Shown here one piece after another: positions 14,521-21,758 of a stretch of DNA of 22,099 nt. Numbering within the stretch: the stretch's first letter is position 1; each line of letters begins with the position of its first letter. The position numbers and the translations under genes are program-made. This DNA is from a virus, in the IMG/VR virus record IMGVR_UViG_3300006752_005121, positions 1 to 22,099 of that record; one strand, written 5' to 3'. The notes under the pieces are model-generated. The model saw only the letters and a program-made list of their open reading frames with translations, made no database searches and was not told where the DNA came from.

Positions 14521-16971
14521 ATGGCTATCTTAACAGGTAAAGGTACAACGTTCACCATTGCAACAGATGAGGAGGCGTTTAGCGGTGCAAATGTTAATAA
14601 GGCAATCACACCTGATCAATTAATGACTGTTGTGTCACAGGGTGTTGCGGCGGTTGCTGGGGGGCTTGTATATAAGGGTGTGTTTGATGCAACGGCGTTG
14701 ACCCCTGACTTATCAAATGCTCGACAGGGTGACTTTTATAAGGTCAGCGTCGCTGATACCGCTTTTGGGCAAGCGTTTGCTGTCAGTGATATGCTTTTGA
14801 TCAATGCTGATATGAACGGCGCAATTGATGCGGGCAAAGTTGACAAGATTGACAACGGTGAAAGCCTTGCCCAGCTAGATGACATCAGTGACGTTGTGTT
14901 AACTAATACCGCAACAGGGCAAGTATTGCGGTATGACGGCGCGCAGTGGATCAATGAAGAGGTCAGCGCAAATGACCTGACCAGCGATCACACAGGCGTG
15001 AACTATACAGGCGCGAACACAGACTCAATCACGGCTCACTTGTCAGGTGTCGATGCTGAGTTAAACAACCGCGCTGACACAGTGAACAGTCAATCTGTTG
15101 TGAACGGCGCTGTGACAATCGCGAGTGATGACATTGTAGGTGAGCACACGGGCGTGAACTATACAGGCGCTAACACAGACTCAATCACGGCTCACTTATC
15201 AGGTATTGATACCGCGCTAGCCAGCGCGGGCGGCGGGGTCGCACCTACGTTGCTTGATGACCGTTCGATTATAAATAACCTTGCTATCAATACTGAGTAT
15301 GTTATCTCACCAACCCTAACAGGTAGTATTCAGGTGCGTGTTCCCGCGCATGGTAGTGGTTCAATTGTTGATGGTAGCACCATACTTGTAACGAATCTAT
15401 CAGCACACGCTGTGCTTGTTTCTCTGTATGACACTAGCGGTCAGGGTGCGCTATATTATGCTGACGGCACAGCCGCACCCACTGTTGCAGTATACACAAG
15501 ACGGCTCACCATTGAAGCACAAGGCACAATAAGGCTGTATCAATCAGGTGCGGGTGACCCTGTAAAGTGGTACTGTTTCACGTCGCCAGCTTTTGAAGTA
15601 GAGACAGCAACTAGCGCCTTAAGCACAGGCGCCGCGCTGAACTATGATACAGGCCGTAAAGCTTTCTTAAACGCGGGTGCGGTACATGGTGAGGTAGTTC
15701 TAACAGGTAACATCTCAAAGACTGTTTACGCGCGTCATAAGTATGTGACATCTTATGATGAGACAACAGCGCGCACAATATCATTACCTGATATATACAG
15801 CGCCAATGACTTTGTGAACGGTTTAGATGGTAATCGGTTCTATGTTGAGAATAGAGGTTCATCAACGCTGACTGTTAATCTCTTTAATGCTTACAATTTC
15901 CAGAACGGGATAACCTATAGGTCTTACCTAAAACGATTTGATAGCAGTGCACTCAGTGGTAACACATACACCTTACAGGCTGGTGAACGCGTAGTCATTG
16001 AGACTCTAGTGGAGAACCAAAGCGGCACTTTCTTAGTAGTCAATTATAGACTAGGTGAGTTCACGCCTGTGAGTGTAACGGAGGTAGACGCGAGCGGTAC
16101 TAACTCAACAATCACACACGGTAATGAGGATAGACTAGTTTACATCGTTAACACCGCTAGTGATGTGACCATTACGCTCCCTTCTTTGGCTGATTGCAAG
16201 CCGAGTTATGAGGTAGTGGTCAAGAGTCTAGGCACAGGCACAACGACCGTTGAGCGAGATGGTACTAACACATTCGATGGGCTGACTTCGTTTGATCTCT
16301 CACAAAATGGTCATATTGCTCTCTCACGCATCTCAATTGCCACGTGGGCAATCACAAGCACCGTTGCCCCTGAGTCGTCCGATGACCTGACCAGCGATCA
16401 CACAGGCGTTAATTACGTCGGTTCTGATACGGACACGCTAACCACTCATCTCTCAGGGATTGATAGTGAGTTCAACAACCGCGCTGAGATCGTTAACGGC
16501 CAAGCTGTTGTGAACGGCGCTGTGACAATCGCTAGTGATGACATTGTAGGTGAGCACACGGGCGTGAACTATACAGGCGCTAACACCGCCTCAATCACGG
16601 CTCACTTGTCAGGTATTGATACCGCTTTAGCGTCTGCTGGTGGTGGTGGTGGTGTTCCTACTGTGACATCACTTAGCGGTAATGCTACAGAGACACTAGG
16701 TGTTGCGTCAGGTAGTGAAGAGATATATTTACTTAATCAAAGTGGGGTTGATGTGTATATGAATAGCGCATCTTCTGCTGGCGAAGGGTTTAAATATACC
16801 TTTAAGAATAAGTCAACAGGCGGTTATTATTTCGCTACGCCCACAATCCACGTCAACGCTTCGTCAAGTGATACTATTGATGATGGAGCTACTACGAGTG
16901 TTCCTCTAGGTAACACATACGACGCTATCACGCTTGTAAGTGATGGTACTTCACAATGGTATATAATCTAA
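14521..16971 (+). CDS. Tail-fibre/virion structural protein, 816 aa
   Basis: The N-terminal region carries phrases common in phage fibre and structural proteins: GLVYKGVFDAT, ARQGDFYKVSV, and LDDISDV followed by GQVLRYDGAQW (about residues 48-144). Then comes an 88-residue module (152-239) containing two DHTGVNYTGANTDSITAHLSGID-type repeats 52 residues apart. An almost complete second copy lies at 622-709, and a Gly-rich hinge follows each copy. The segment between (240-621) is beta-rich and resembles receptor-binding shaft domains. The C-terminus (about 715-816) forms another beta domain. HLSGID-type repeats are usual in trimeric fibres. GAGG precedes ATG at 14521. Adsorption is the likely role, but a non-receptor structural role is possible. 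Confidence 0.8.
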   Translation: MAILTGKGTTFTIATDEEAFSGANVNKAITPDQLMTVVSQGVAAVAGGLVYKGVFDATALTPDLSNARQGDFYKVSVADTAFGQAFAVSDMLLINADMNGAIDAGKVDKIDNGESLAQLDDISDVVLTNTATGQVLRYDGAQWINEEVSANDLTSDHTGVNYTGANTDSITAHLSGVDAELNNRADTVNSQSVVNGAVTIASDDIVGEHTGVNYTGANTDSITAHLSGIDTALASAGGGVAPTLLDDRSIINNLAINTEYVISPTLTGSIQVRVPAHGSGSIVDGSTILVTNLSAHAVLVSLYDTSGQGALYYADGTAAPTVAVYTRRLTIEAQGTIRLYQSGAGDPVKWYCFTSPAFEVETATSALSTGAALNYDTGRKAFLNAGAVHGEVVLTGNISKTVYARHKYVTSYDETTARTISLPDIYSANDFVNGLDGNRFYVENRGSSTLTVNLFNAYNFQNGITYRSYLKRFDSSALSGNTYTLQAGERVVIETLVENQSGTFLVVNYRLGEFTPVSVTEVDASGTNSTITHGNEDRLVYIVNTASDVTITLPSLADCKPSYEVVVKSLGTGTTTVERDGTNTFDGLTSFDLSQNGHIALSRISIATWAITSTVAPESSDDLTSDHTGVNYVGSDTDTLTTHLSGIDSEFNNRAEIVNGQAVVNGAVTIASDDIVGEHTGVNYTGANTASITAHLSGIDTALASAGGGGGVPTVTSLSGNATETLGVASGSEEIYLLNQSGVDVYMNSASSAGEGFKYTFKNKSTGGYYFATPTIHVNASSSDTIDDGATTSVPLGNTYDAITLVSDGTSQWYII
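14974..15237 (+). repeat. 264-bp module, copy 1 of a duplication in the fibre gene
   Basis: Encodes residues 152-239 of the fibre-type protein, from DLTSDHTG to the Gly-rich end. Copy 2 is at 16384-16647 and is the same length with no indels. The first 26 bases are identical in both copies; the rest of the first half has diverged. The second half (from about 15105) differs at only a handful of positions over some 115 bases. Confidence 0.93.
16384..16647 (+). repeat. 264-bp module, copy 2 of a duplication in the fibre gene
   Basis: Encodes residues 622-709, in the same frame as copy 1 (14974-15237). The patchy identity, nearly exact in the second half but diverged in the first, suggests recombination or gene conversion between copies. 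The two copies frame a 1.1-kb central segment as direct repeats. Confidence 0.93.
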
Positions 16972-16981
16972 GGGGTTTATT

Positions 16982-17323
16982 ATGTCATACAAACGTAACG
17001 CACATCTAACGATAGTTCATTTACCGAGAGCCACCTACACTAATTTTGGTGAGCCTAACACTCATTATGCGGCCTTTACGAATGGCACAGGTCTAAACGT
17101 AACGCTTAAGCCTAAAGCTAACTATGTTCAGGGTGACCGTATATGGTTCACTGTACGCAATGGGAATACTAGCTTTGGTACTTTTCGGTCAGGCGGTAGC
17201 AGTGATGTTGTTGATACAAGTGGTGGTGCAACACAGAACTTTTATTATAAACCTTTTGTGCAGCATCCTGTAAAAATTATAATGGCAGGACTGTGGCAAT
17301 ATGAAAGTGGGGATACACCATGA
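16982..17323 (+). CDS. Small probable virion protein, 113 aa
   Basis: Not recognised by family. Beta-rich, with many Thr, Asn and Gly residues and aromatic residues spread through it (THYAAFTNGTGLNVTLKP, RIWFTVRNGNTSFGTF), like small phage structural or fibre-associated domains. ATG at 16982 follows AAGGGG. It starts 10 bp after the fibre-type gene and ends in an ATGA overlap with the next gene, so the three are co-translated. A fibre accessory or attachment role is inferred from position only. Confidence 0.65.
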   Translation: MSYKRNAHLTIVHLPRATYTNFGEPNTHYAAFTNGTGLNVTLKPKANYVQGDRIWFTVRNGNTSFGTFRSGGSSDVVDTSGGATQNFYYKPFVQHPVKIIMAGLWQYESGDTP

Positions 17324-17949
17324 AGAATATAAACACTACTGTGATGTTCAACGCGCGTCTTCAAGATCATGCTGATTCAGGTGCGGTCATGAACGTGATA
17401 GGTGTGTCTAAGGGAAATCCTGTGATAGAGGCTAGTGAGAACGGTAACGCGATACTCGCACATCGTGGCTCACGCGGTCTTGTATGGTGCATAGGATTTG
17501 GCGAGATCGAGAACTCGACCGCCACACCGATAGAGCGACCACTCACTCTCAGCGGTGACGCGGATATAGACGATATGCTATCTCGGCTGAACGTGTGTGA
17601 CCTCTCACCTGTCGAGACACACCGTATTGAGGGTGTGCTTGATGCAGTAAGTGTTGGTGACGCACTACCGTTCACCGATACTTCAACGCCTGACTTCACT
17701 ATGAGTAACAATGAGTTATCCTTTTCAAGTGGAACGTGGGCGGTGTTCTTTGAGGCAAAGGGTGAAGATCTGAACTGTGATCTCTACCGCGTGGATGAGT
17801 TGCAATCTCATACACCCTCCGTTGCTGACGTGCCGCATATGTCAAGCACCGCAATCATGATTGAGTCAGGCGGCGCACCCTTGCGCCTAGTAGCGGCATC
17901 ATCAAGTCAAGTCACGTCCAGTGTTTGCATCTGTTACCGACTCGCTTAA
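17320..17949 (+). CDS. Probable virion or receptor-binding protein, 209 aa
   Basis: Not recognised with confidence. The C-terminal half (about 125-209) alternates hydrophobic strands with small polar loops (ELSFSSGTWAVFFEAKG, TAIMIESGGAPLRLVAASS, SVCICYRLA). This is reminiscent of the jelly-roll head domains found on phage fibres. The N-terminal half includes GLVWCIGFGEIEN. The start overlaps the previous stop as ATGA; GGGG lies 7 bp upstream. Codon choice here (more CGA, TCT, CTC and CTA by eye) seems to differ from the replication genes, as in the middle of the fibre gene. That would fit exchange of host-range modules. Confidence 0.6.
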   Translation: MKNINTTVMFNARLQDHADSGAVMNVIGVSKGNPVIEASENGNAILAHRGSRGLVWCIGFGEIENSTATPIERPLTLSGDADIDDMLSRLNVCDLSPVETHRIEGVLDAVSVGDALPFTDTSTPDFTMSNNELSFSSGTWAVFFEAKGEDLNCDLYRVDELQSHTPSVADVPHMSSTAIMIESGGAPLRLVAASSSQVTSSVCICYRLA

Positions 17950-18005
17950 ACGTGCGCTGTTAGATAATACAACACTAGAAATTTAGACGGGCAAGTGATA
18001 CATTT

Positions 18006-18027
18006 ACAGGTGAACATAAACACCTGT
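18006..18027 (+). promoter_or_regulatory. Hairpin before the small membrane-protein gene
   Basis: ACAGGTG (18006-18012) and CACCTGT (18021-18027) form a perfect 7-bp inverted repeat around an 8-nt AT-rich loop, ending 9 nt before the ATG at 18037. In RNA the stem could mask or position the ribosome-binding site; in DNA it could be an operator. There is no U-run, so termination is unlikely. The gap also holds GATAATACAACACT (17963-17976), which includes a -10-like GATAAT but no matching -35. Confidence 0.55.
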
Positions 18028-18036
18028 GAGTATACA

Positions 18037-18345
18037 ATGAACGCTATTTATAAGCATAGAAAACAACTTGCACCGTTGCTGTGTGCCTTACTCGTTATAG
18101 TAGCATTAATCTATTCTGTGAAGCTTGCGCTTACTGTAATAGGGGGCTTTATCGCGCTCCTGTTTGGTGATAATCAACGCAAGCGCACAGAACTTGAGAC
18201 TAAGACGGCTAAGATAGAAGAAGTAGAGCGGGAATCACGCGCCGTTGCTGATGAGATTGAGCGGGTCAACGAAGCCCAGCGTGATGCAACTGAGAAGTTG
18301 ACAAGTCAGCGTGAAAGCGAGGTTGACCAGTGGTTAGACTCTTAA
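18037..18345 (+). CDS. Small membrane protein with coiled coil (possible holin or spanin type)
   Basis: 102 aa. After a basic N-terminus (NAIYKHRKQ) there is a long hydrophobic stretch (about residues 11-43) that could form one or two transmembrane helices. A highly charged helical region follows (about 46-100, TETKTAKIEEVERESRAVADE type heptads). This layout fits phage inner-membrane lysis proteins, holin-like or i-spanin-like, but no signature proves it. I chose ATG at 18037; a GTG at 17995 would add 14 residues but has poor ribosome-site spacing. It overlaps the next gene by 16 bp. Confidence 0.7.
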   Translation: MNAIYKHRKQLAPLLCALLVIVALIYSVKLALTVIGGFIALLFGDNQRKRTELETKTAKIEEVERESRAVADEIERVNEAQRDATEKLTSQRESEVDQWLDS

Positions 18346-18749
18346 TCATGAGCGCCGCACTTTGCGCCGCCCCGTCAACTGGGCAGTGGGTGCTTAAAAG
18401 CGGTGAAGTTGTACATAAGCCTTGCCCGTCAGCCCTTCAAATGAGTGACAAGGCACGTTTACCACAAGGGTGCGTTGCACGTCAGGCGGGTGTGTGGTTA
18501 TCGCGTAAAACTTACACGCGGGGTGAACTTGATATTGTGCGCTTACAGCAGACTATTGAAGCGGCGGCGGCGCGTGAGGCTGTGCTTGCCCAGCGGGTGC
18601 GCAACCTTGAAATGCAACTTAGACTTACAACGGTCGCGGGTGTTTGCCCCCCTTGTAATTGCACGTCACAGATATTCACAACAACCGCCGTCACAGCGGC
18701 GGTCACAACGGGGGTGTGTTTATGGACACAATATCAATCACGGCGCTAG
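18330..18749 (+). CDS. Exported or membrane-anchored small protein, 139 aa
   Basis: The GTG start at 18330 is supported by GAGG 7 bp upstream and by the product: VVRLLIMSAALCAAPS reads as a signal peptide or anchor with a possible cleavage after AA. The next ATG (18348) lacks a ribosome site and would cut off the basic start. The body has a Cys-containing region (HKPCPS, QGCVARQAGVWLS), a coiled-coil-like helix (about 70-98), CPPCNC, and a C-terminal hydrophobic segment (TTTAVTAAVTTGVCLW). It overlaps the genes before and after by 16 and 28 bp. In a run of three membrane genes it may belong to the lysis set, but no family was recognised. Confidence 0.65.
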   Translation: MVRLLIMSAALCAAPSTGQWVLKSGEVVHKPCPSALQMSDKARLPQGCVARQAGVWLSRKTYTRGELDIVRLQQTIEAAAAREAVLAQRVRNLEMQLRLTTVAGVCPPCNCTSQIFTTTAVTAAVTTGVCLWTQYQSRR

Positions 18750-18961
18750 TGAGTGCCGTTACTGTAGCGGGCTTTATATACACATATGTAAAAGACCGCT
18801 TTCAGCAAGGGCGTTCAATGGGGCAACTGGAACAACGCGTCACGGCGCTTGAGAATGATAAGCAAATACTTGAGACGCTTACACAAACACTCACAGAGAC
18901 GCGCATTGCTGTGAACCGTTTAGAACAGAAGGTTGACACATGGATAGAAACACAGAGATGA
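18722..18961 (+). CDS. Small membrane-anchored coiled-coil protein, 79 aa
   Basis: The N-terminus is hydrophobic (ISITALVSAVTVAGFIYTYV, about residues 4-23), and the remainder forms a coiled coil (MGQLEQRVTALENDKQILE, then LTETRIAVNRLEQKVDTW). It resembles small phage membrane proteins with haemolysin XhlA-like layout near lysis genes, in which order of anchor and coil can vary. ATG at 18722 follows GGGGG and lies inside the previous gene (28-bp overlap). Its stop overlaps the ThyX start as ATGA. Confidence 0.7.
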   Translation: MDTISITALVSAVTVAGFIYTYVKDRFQQGRSMGQLEQRVTALENDKQILETLTQTLTETRIAVNRLEQKVDTWIETQR

Positions 18962-19632
18962 TTTACATATATGGTGACTCTATCGGGGGCGTTTCTCTCG
19001 TTGACTATATGGGCAATGATAAGCGGGCTGTAAGCGCGGCACGCGTGAGCCTGTTAAATGATGAACTAGACGGCTTTGATGATGAGCTTGATGAAGGTGA
19101 GCGCCGCTTACTTGCCTTTCTTGCAAGAGAGCAACACACATCACCATTTGAGCACAGTACAGTCAGCGTGCGCATCACTTGCCCCCTGTTTGTGAGCAAG
19201 CAAATTATGCGTCACCGCACATTTTCATTCAATGAGGTATCCCGCCGTTATACCAGCAAGGGGCTTGAGTTCTTCATACCTGAAACGCTAAGGCAACAGG
19301 CGGCTAAGAATCTTCAATGCTCAACAGGTGACGCGGTTCAAGATAACAGCGCCGCGCTTGCTGTATATCAAGATCAGGTTGAAGCCGCCTTTGAATCATA
19401 TGCACTGTTAATTAATGCGGGGGTGTGTCGAGAGCAAGCACGCGGGGTGTTGCCTCAGTGTTTATACACAGAGTTTTATATGTCAGGTAACCTGTTGAAT
19501 TGGTTTAAGTTCTTGCGTCTACGCTTGCACCCACATGCACAGCCTGAAGTGCAAGCCGTTGCAAAGGCCGTGCTTGAGTTCTTACGCGCTCATTTCCCTG
19601 TTACAACAGAATTGTTTATCAATGAAGACTAA
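18958..19632 (+). CDS. thyX: Flavin-dependent thymidylate synthase ThyX
   Basis: Makes dTMP from dUMP with methylene-tetrahydrofolate, FAD and NADPH. The 224-aa protein carries the family signature RHRX7S (R85-H-R87 to S95, in RHRTFSFNEVSRRY), the HTSPFEH block (60-66), and the C-terminal R-x-VLP-x-x-LYTEFY segment with a downstream FLRLR. The length is normal for ThyX. I chose ATG at 18958 because it forms an ATGA overlap with the previous stop; ATG at 18940 would add six residues. It overlaps the dCMP deaminase gene by 11 bp, so the two enzymes are likely made together: deaminase supplies dUMP, ThyX methylates it. Confidence 0.96.
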   Translation: MIYIYGDSIGGVSLVDYMGNDKRAVSAARVSLLNDELDGFDDELDEGERRLLAFLAREQHTSPFEHSTVSVRITCPLFVSKQIMRHRTFSFNEVSRRYTSKGLEFFIPETLRQQAAKNLQCSTGDAVQDNSAALAVYQDQVEAAFESYALLINAGVCREQARGVLPQCLYTEFYMSGNLLNWFKFLRLRLHPHAQPEVQAVAKAVLEFLRAHFPVTTELFINED

Positions 19633-20155
19633 ACACCTTAGACACTGGTTACAGCAAACAACCGCCCTTGCTCAACTAAGTGAGTGTAAGCGGCGCAAGT
19701 TCGGGTGCTTGATCATTGACCCCCGTATTAATAGCCTTGTCACAGATGGATATAACGGCGGTGCGCGGGGCGGGTCACGCTGTTGCGGCGGTGAAGATAT
19801 ATGCACGCGTGAACTAGAACAAATACCCAGCGGTGAACGGCTTGCACGCGGGTGCAATCACGCTGAATCAAACGCGGTTGCAAACGCGGCGCGGCGGGGT
19901 GTTGCGCTTGAGGGGTGCTGGCTTATGGTCAATGGTGAGCCGTGCCTTGCATGTGCTAAGCTGATACAGCAAGCGGGCATTGCGCGTGTTATATTTATAG
20001 GGGGTGTGTATTCAACGAGTGAAGGGGTTGAATACTTGCGGCGTTTCATTGACGCACATGATATTGACCTTGATAATGACGCAAGCCTTGAAGCGGTCTT
20101 GCGCCCTTCAACGTTCAGCGCACAATCAACGGGTGTTTCACCCTTCATGAAATGA
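19622..20155 (+). CDS. dCMP deaminase (zinc-dependent cytidine/deoxycytidylate family)
   Basis: Converts dCMP to dUMP. The catalytic zinc site is visible as HAE (H80-E82) and PCLAC (C108, C111), spaced as in the deoxycytidylate deaminase family. Extra cysteines (C54, C55, C61, C78) in the preceding loop may bind a structural zinc, as in T4-type enzymes. At 177 aa it has normal length. ATG at 19622 lies inside thyX (11-bp overlap) without a clear ribosome site, implying coupled translation. The portal follows 7 bp later. A broader nucleoside deaminase activity cannot be excluded by sequence alone, but the thyX pairing favours dCMP. Confidence 0.93.
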   Translation: MKTKHLRHWLQQTTALAQLSECKRRKFGCLIIDPRINSLVTDGYNGGARGGSRCCGGEDICTRELEQIPSGERLARGCNHAESNAVANAARRGVALEGCWLMVNGEPCLACAKLIQQAGIARVIFIGGVYSTSEGVEYLRRFIDAHDIDLDNDASLEAVLRPSTFSAQSTGVSPFMK

Positions 20156-20162
20156 GGCAATA

Positions 20163-21758
20163 ATGGGTTTATTTGACTGGTTTAAAAGTGACACGGATAA
20201 CGTCAACACTGATGATGAAGTGTTTAAGGCGTTGCCCGCCCCCAGCGCAAAAGCTCCGTCACCGTCAAGTCATCAGGTCAACGCAAGTGACATTGCAAAT
20301 GCCTACATGCTAGAAGGTATGAATGAAGGGGGTGAAACGTCACGCGGTTTAGATTATGACCAACTTCTATCAATGACAAGAGTGCCGTTGATAGCATCAA
20401 TAATTCAAACGCGTATTAATCAGGTTGCTGAGTTTGCAACACCGTCAAAAGACGGTAATGATATAGGTTTCATGATCAGGTTAAAAGACCGTGACGCAAT
20501 GCCCAGCAAGCAAGACACGCAATACATTCAAGAACTGTATCAGTTTATTGTTGATTGCGGTGACAACCGCATTGCGCATGACACAAACTTTGAATCATTC
20601 TTGCGTATGCTTGTGCGGGATTCACTAACATATGATCAAGCTTGTTTCGAGGTTATACGCAACAGGGGGGGTGACGTTGCGGGCTTTGTTAATGTAGACA
20701 GCCGCACAATAAGGCGTACAAAGATGAGCGCCGCTGAAAAGTCAGCGGGGCGGCGTGATGCGAACAAACCGCAATATGTTCAAGTGATTGACCATAAACC
20801 CAAAGCTGAATTTATGGGCGCTGATATGTGCTTTGGTGTACGCCGCCCCCGTTCAGATTTGCGTTTTCACGGTTACGGTTTCCCTGAACTTGAAGAAGCA
20901 ATAGGACTGATTACAAACCTATTAAACGCTGATATATTCAACGCGGCAAACTTTACAAACGGCATATCTGTTGCGGGCATTATTGCGGTTAAGAGCAAGA
21001 TGAACCCCCAGTTGTTCAGATCGTTCAGGCGTGAGTTTTATCAAATGCTTAGCGGGTCAGCAAACGCAAAGAAAACGCCGCTAGTCCAGCTTGACCCTGA
21101 CAGTAATGAAGATTTAAAGGCGCTTAATCTCTCATCTAGTAATAAAGATATGGAGTTTCAACAGTGGCAACATTACCTGATGAAATGCATCTGTGCGTTG
21201 TATCAGATTGACCCTATGGAGCTAGGCTTTCATTTTGGGCAAGAAGGTGTGCGTTCAGCACTGAATCAAGGCACAGGTGTTGACCGTGCATTAATGAGTA
21301 AAGAAAAGGGTTTGCGCCCCCTATTAAGAGCGGTTCAACAGTGGCTAAACCGCTATGTTGTTAATCAGTTAGATGACCGCTTTGAATTAGTGTTTACAGG
21401 GCTTGATGCAACAACGGTTCAAGAGCAACTTAAGATGAACATTGATAAAGTCAGATCACTCATGACAATAAATGAAGTGCGGGCGTTGTATGACCTTCCA
21501 TCATTGCCCAACGGTGACACTATACTTGACCCGACATTTATTAATGCGTTCAGCACAGCGCCTCAACAATTTACAGGTGTTGAGGATGACACAGGTGTTG
21601 AGGATGACACAGGTGTTGAGGATGACACAGGTGTTGAGGATGACACAGGTGTTGAGGCTGACACAGGTGTTGAGGATGACACAGGTGTTGAGGATGACAC
21701 AGGTGTTGAGGATGAAGCCGTTAACAGAGTTTATACAGTGAAACTTAACAATGAATAA
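20163..21758 (+). CDS. Phage portal protein with acidic repeat tail
   Basis: 531-aa portal, the dodecameric ring at the capsid vertex through which DNA passes. It shows the usual pattern: a variable start, SMTRVPLIASIIQTRINQVAEFA (about 78-100), a central region with DSLTYDQACFEVIRNRGGDVAGF, the YGFPELEEAIGLITNLLNAD helix, and the crown region ending near residue 470. It resembles HK97-type portals. GAGG precedes ATG at 20163. After residue 470 comes an acidic tail of eight TGVEDD-type repeats (471-518), unusual for portals. It would partner the TerL at 3817-5490, which lies on the opposite strand. Confidence 0.92.
   Translation: MGLFDWFKSDTDNVNTDDEVFKALPAPSAKAPSPSSHQVNASDIANAYMLEGMNEGGETSRGLDYDQLLSMTRVPLIASIIQTRINQVAEFATPSKDGNDIGFMIRLKDRDAMPSKQDTQYIQELYQFIVDCGDNRIAHDTNFESFLRMLVRDSLTYDQACFEVIRNRGGDVAGFVNVDSRTIRRTKMSAAEKSAGRRDANKPQYVQVIDHKPKAEFMGADMCFGVRRPRSDLRFHGYGFPELEEAIGLITNLLNADIFNAANFTNGISVAGIIAVKSKMNPQLFRSFRREFYQMLSGSANAKKTPLVQLDPDSNEDLKALNLSSSNKDMEFQQWQHYLMKCICALYQIDPMELGFHFGQEGVRSALNQGTGVDRALMSKEKGLRPLLRAVQQWLNRYVVNQLDDRFELVFTGLDATTVQEQLKMNIDKVRSLMTINEVRALYDLPSLPNGDTILDPTFINAFSTAPQQFTGVEDDTGVEDDTGVEDDTGVEDDTGVEADTGVEDDTGVEDDTGVEDEAVNRVYTVKLNNE
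21573..21716 (+). repeat. 18-bp tandem repeat, eight copies, in the portal gene
   Basis: ACAGGTGTTGAGGATGAC is repeated eight times without gaps. The fifth copy has GCT for GAT (TGVEAD) and the last ends GAA (TGVEDE). It encodes a highly acidic tail of six-residue units. The near-perfect identity suggests recent slippage; copy-number change would keep the frame. Confidence 0.97.

Noticed and set aside
17940-17968. Promoter before the small membrane genes (GATAAT at 17963)
   Set aside because: No recognisable -35 at a suitable distance; these genes can be read through from the late promoter.
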